From Nitrospirota bacterium (lineage in GTDB: Bacteria; Nitrospirota; Thermodesulfovibrionia; Thermodesulfovibrionales; JdFR-85), in NCBI GenBank assembly GCA_013152195.1, contig JAADGU010000010.1, positions 1-6,543 on the forward strand: a stretch of DNA of 6,543 bases, read 5' to 3'. The translations under genes and the position numbers were made by a program. Below are positions 5,640 through 6,543 of this stretch, one piece after another (the first letter of the stretch is position 1; the number at the start of each line of letters is the position of its first letter). Below the pieces are notes generated by a model that was not told the origin of the DNA, did not search any database, and saw only the letters and a list, made by a program, of their open reading frames with translations.

Positions 5640-6543
5640 ATGGAAACAGATAAAGAGAAAAAAGACTTAAAAATATATAAAACCGGAAAGACAAAGGCAG
5701 TTGCACTGCTTTCAGGAGGGCTTGACAGCACGCTCGCCATCCTTGTCCTCCTGAGACAGGGGATTGACGTAACTGCCATTACCTTTCTGACCCACTTCGG
5801 GTGCGATATAACGGACAGCTCGTCCTGCTCCCATAACCCCATGCCTGTTGCAAAGGAGTTCGGATTCAAGGTCAAGCTCTCGCACCTTGCCGACAAATTC
5901 ATTGAAATAGTGAAGAACCCGGGATTTGGACACGGCAGGAATATGAACCCGTGCATTGATTGCAGGATATTGATGTTAAGAGAGGCAAAGGTATTTATGG
6001 ACCTCATCGGTGCCGACTTTCTTGTTACCGGAGAGGTCCTCGGCCAGAGGCCCATGAGCCAGAGAAAGGCATGTTTCCCACTCGTGGACAGAGAGGCTGG
6101 TGTGGAGGGCCTTGTACTGAGACCCCTGAGCGCAAAGCTGCTTCCTCCAACCTTTGCAGAGTTAAAAGGACTTGTAGACAGAGAAAGTCTCCATGACTTT
6201 AAGGGAAGGACCCGCAGGCCACAGATGAACCTTGCAGCCGAGCTTGGACTTACAGACTATCCCTCACCGGCAGGGGGGTGTCTCCTGACTGAACCGTCCT
6301 ATGCCTGCAGACTCAGAGACCTCCTCAAATACAACTCCGCTCCTGAGCTTAAGGAGTTACACCTCCTGAGGGTGGGCAGGCATTTCAGGACATCTCCCGA
6401 ATGCAAAATCATAGTCGGCCGTAATGAGGCGGAAAACGAAAAGATCATCGCCCTCGCCTCTTCAGAAGATACACTGATGAGTGTGGAGGACATTGGAAGT
6501 CCGACAACCATTATTACCGGCAGGGCATCTAACGATGAGATTA
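5640..6543 (+). CDS. PP-loop ATPase, ThiI/MnmA-like tRNA thiolation protein (partial, runs off the window)
   Basis: The frame is open from the ATG at 5640 to the window end: 301 residues, C terminus missing. ALLSGGLDSTLA (22-33) is the ATP-pyrophosphatase P-loop that activates a tRNA base by adenylation before sulfur insertion. Next come GHGRNMNPCIDCR (97-109), with a CxxC at C105/C108, VTGEVLGQRPMSQR (129-142), LRPLSAKLLPP (160-170) and PSPAGGCLLT (208-217) with C214. This set matches the MnmA/ThiI-like proteins of anaerobes and archaea rather than canonical E. coli MnmA. The region from about 240 (LLRVGRHFR, KIIVGRNEAEN) resembles the start of an accessory RNA-binding domain. C105, C108 and C214 could hold an Fe-S cluster, as in TtuA-type thiolases; this is inference. 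The start follows a GGAAGAGAG purine stretch, 11 nt after the kinase stop, so the two genes are probably cotranscribed. Which tRNA position it thiolates is unknown. Confidence 0.88.
   Translation, partial: METDKEKKDLKIYKTGKTKAVALLSGGLDSTLAILVLLRQGIDVTAITFLTHFGCDITDSSSCSHNPMPVAKEFGFKVKLSHLADKFIEIVKNPGFGHGRNMNPCIDCRILMLREAKVFMDLIGADFLVTGEVLGQRPMSQRKACFPLVDREAGVEGLVLRPLSAKLLPPTFAELKGLVDRESLHDFKGRTRRPQMNLAAELGLTDYPSPAGGCLLTEPSYACRLRDLLKYNSAPELKELHLLRVGRHFRTSPECKIIVGRNEAENEKIIALASSEDTLMSVEDIGSPTTIITGRASNDEI

Noticed and set aside
5528..6055. 175-codon minus-strand frame across the kinase/PP-loop gene junction
   Set aside because: It is antisense to two recognised genes and spans their junction; no motif or start signal supports it.
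1..6543. CRISPR array, insertion sequence or toxin-antitoxin pair
   Set aside because: No regularly spaced repeats, transposase-like frames, terminal inverted repeats flanking a gene, or small paired genes were seen.

Overview
The window looks like chromosomal DNA of a Gram-negative bacterium of moderate GC content. The tRNA has an encoded CCA end. A stand-alone heptose-phosphate kinase implies LPS heptose synthesis. A two-gene secretion/pilus-type ATPase unit and heavy AGG/AGA arginine codon use in the plus-strand genes suggest a Nitrospirota- or deltaproteobacteria-like lineage. That placement is inferred from gene style, not demonstrated.

Layout. Positions 1-171 hold the unrecognised end of something upstream, a long-spaced inverted repeat and a weak candidate promoter. 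A complete tRNA-Leu(UAA) follows at 172-259. Convergent to it, on the minus strand, is a two-gene operon read from about 3646 down to 308. Its first gene is an ExeA/GspA-type AAA+ ATPase fused to a receiver-like (REC) domain (3559-2006). Its second gene is a PilB/GspE/MshE-type ATPase that has lost many hallmark residues (2005-308). The two abut with no intergenic base, and the second gene's AGGAGG lies inside the end of the first. The operon has a near-consensus promoter (TTGACA-17-TATAGT). Upstream of it, also on minus, is an EamA/DMT-family membrane transporter (3717 to about 4592). A 46-58 bp divergent intergenic region with a perfect 7-6-7 palindrome separates it from the plus-strand genes: an RfaE1/HldE-N type heptose-7-phosphate kinase (4651-5628) and, 11 bp later, a PP-loop tRNA-thiolation-like protein that runs off the window end (5640-6543+).

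How the genes fit together. The ATPase pair is the most unusual part. The first protein has intact Walker motifs but carries a REC-like domain where ExeA/GspA proteins usually have membrane and peptidoglycan-binding parts. The second keeps an MshEN-like 24-5-24 motif layout, which in MshE binds cyclic-di-GMP, together with Walker A lysine, Walker B glutamate and the zinc tetracysteine. It has lost the His-box histidine, the Asp-box ED pair and several conserved arginines. No pilus or secretion structural gene is in the window. I read the pair as a possible regulatory or pseudo-motor module, possibly responsive to phosphorylation and c-di-GMP; this is inference. The remaining genes look like ordinary housekeeping genes.
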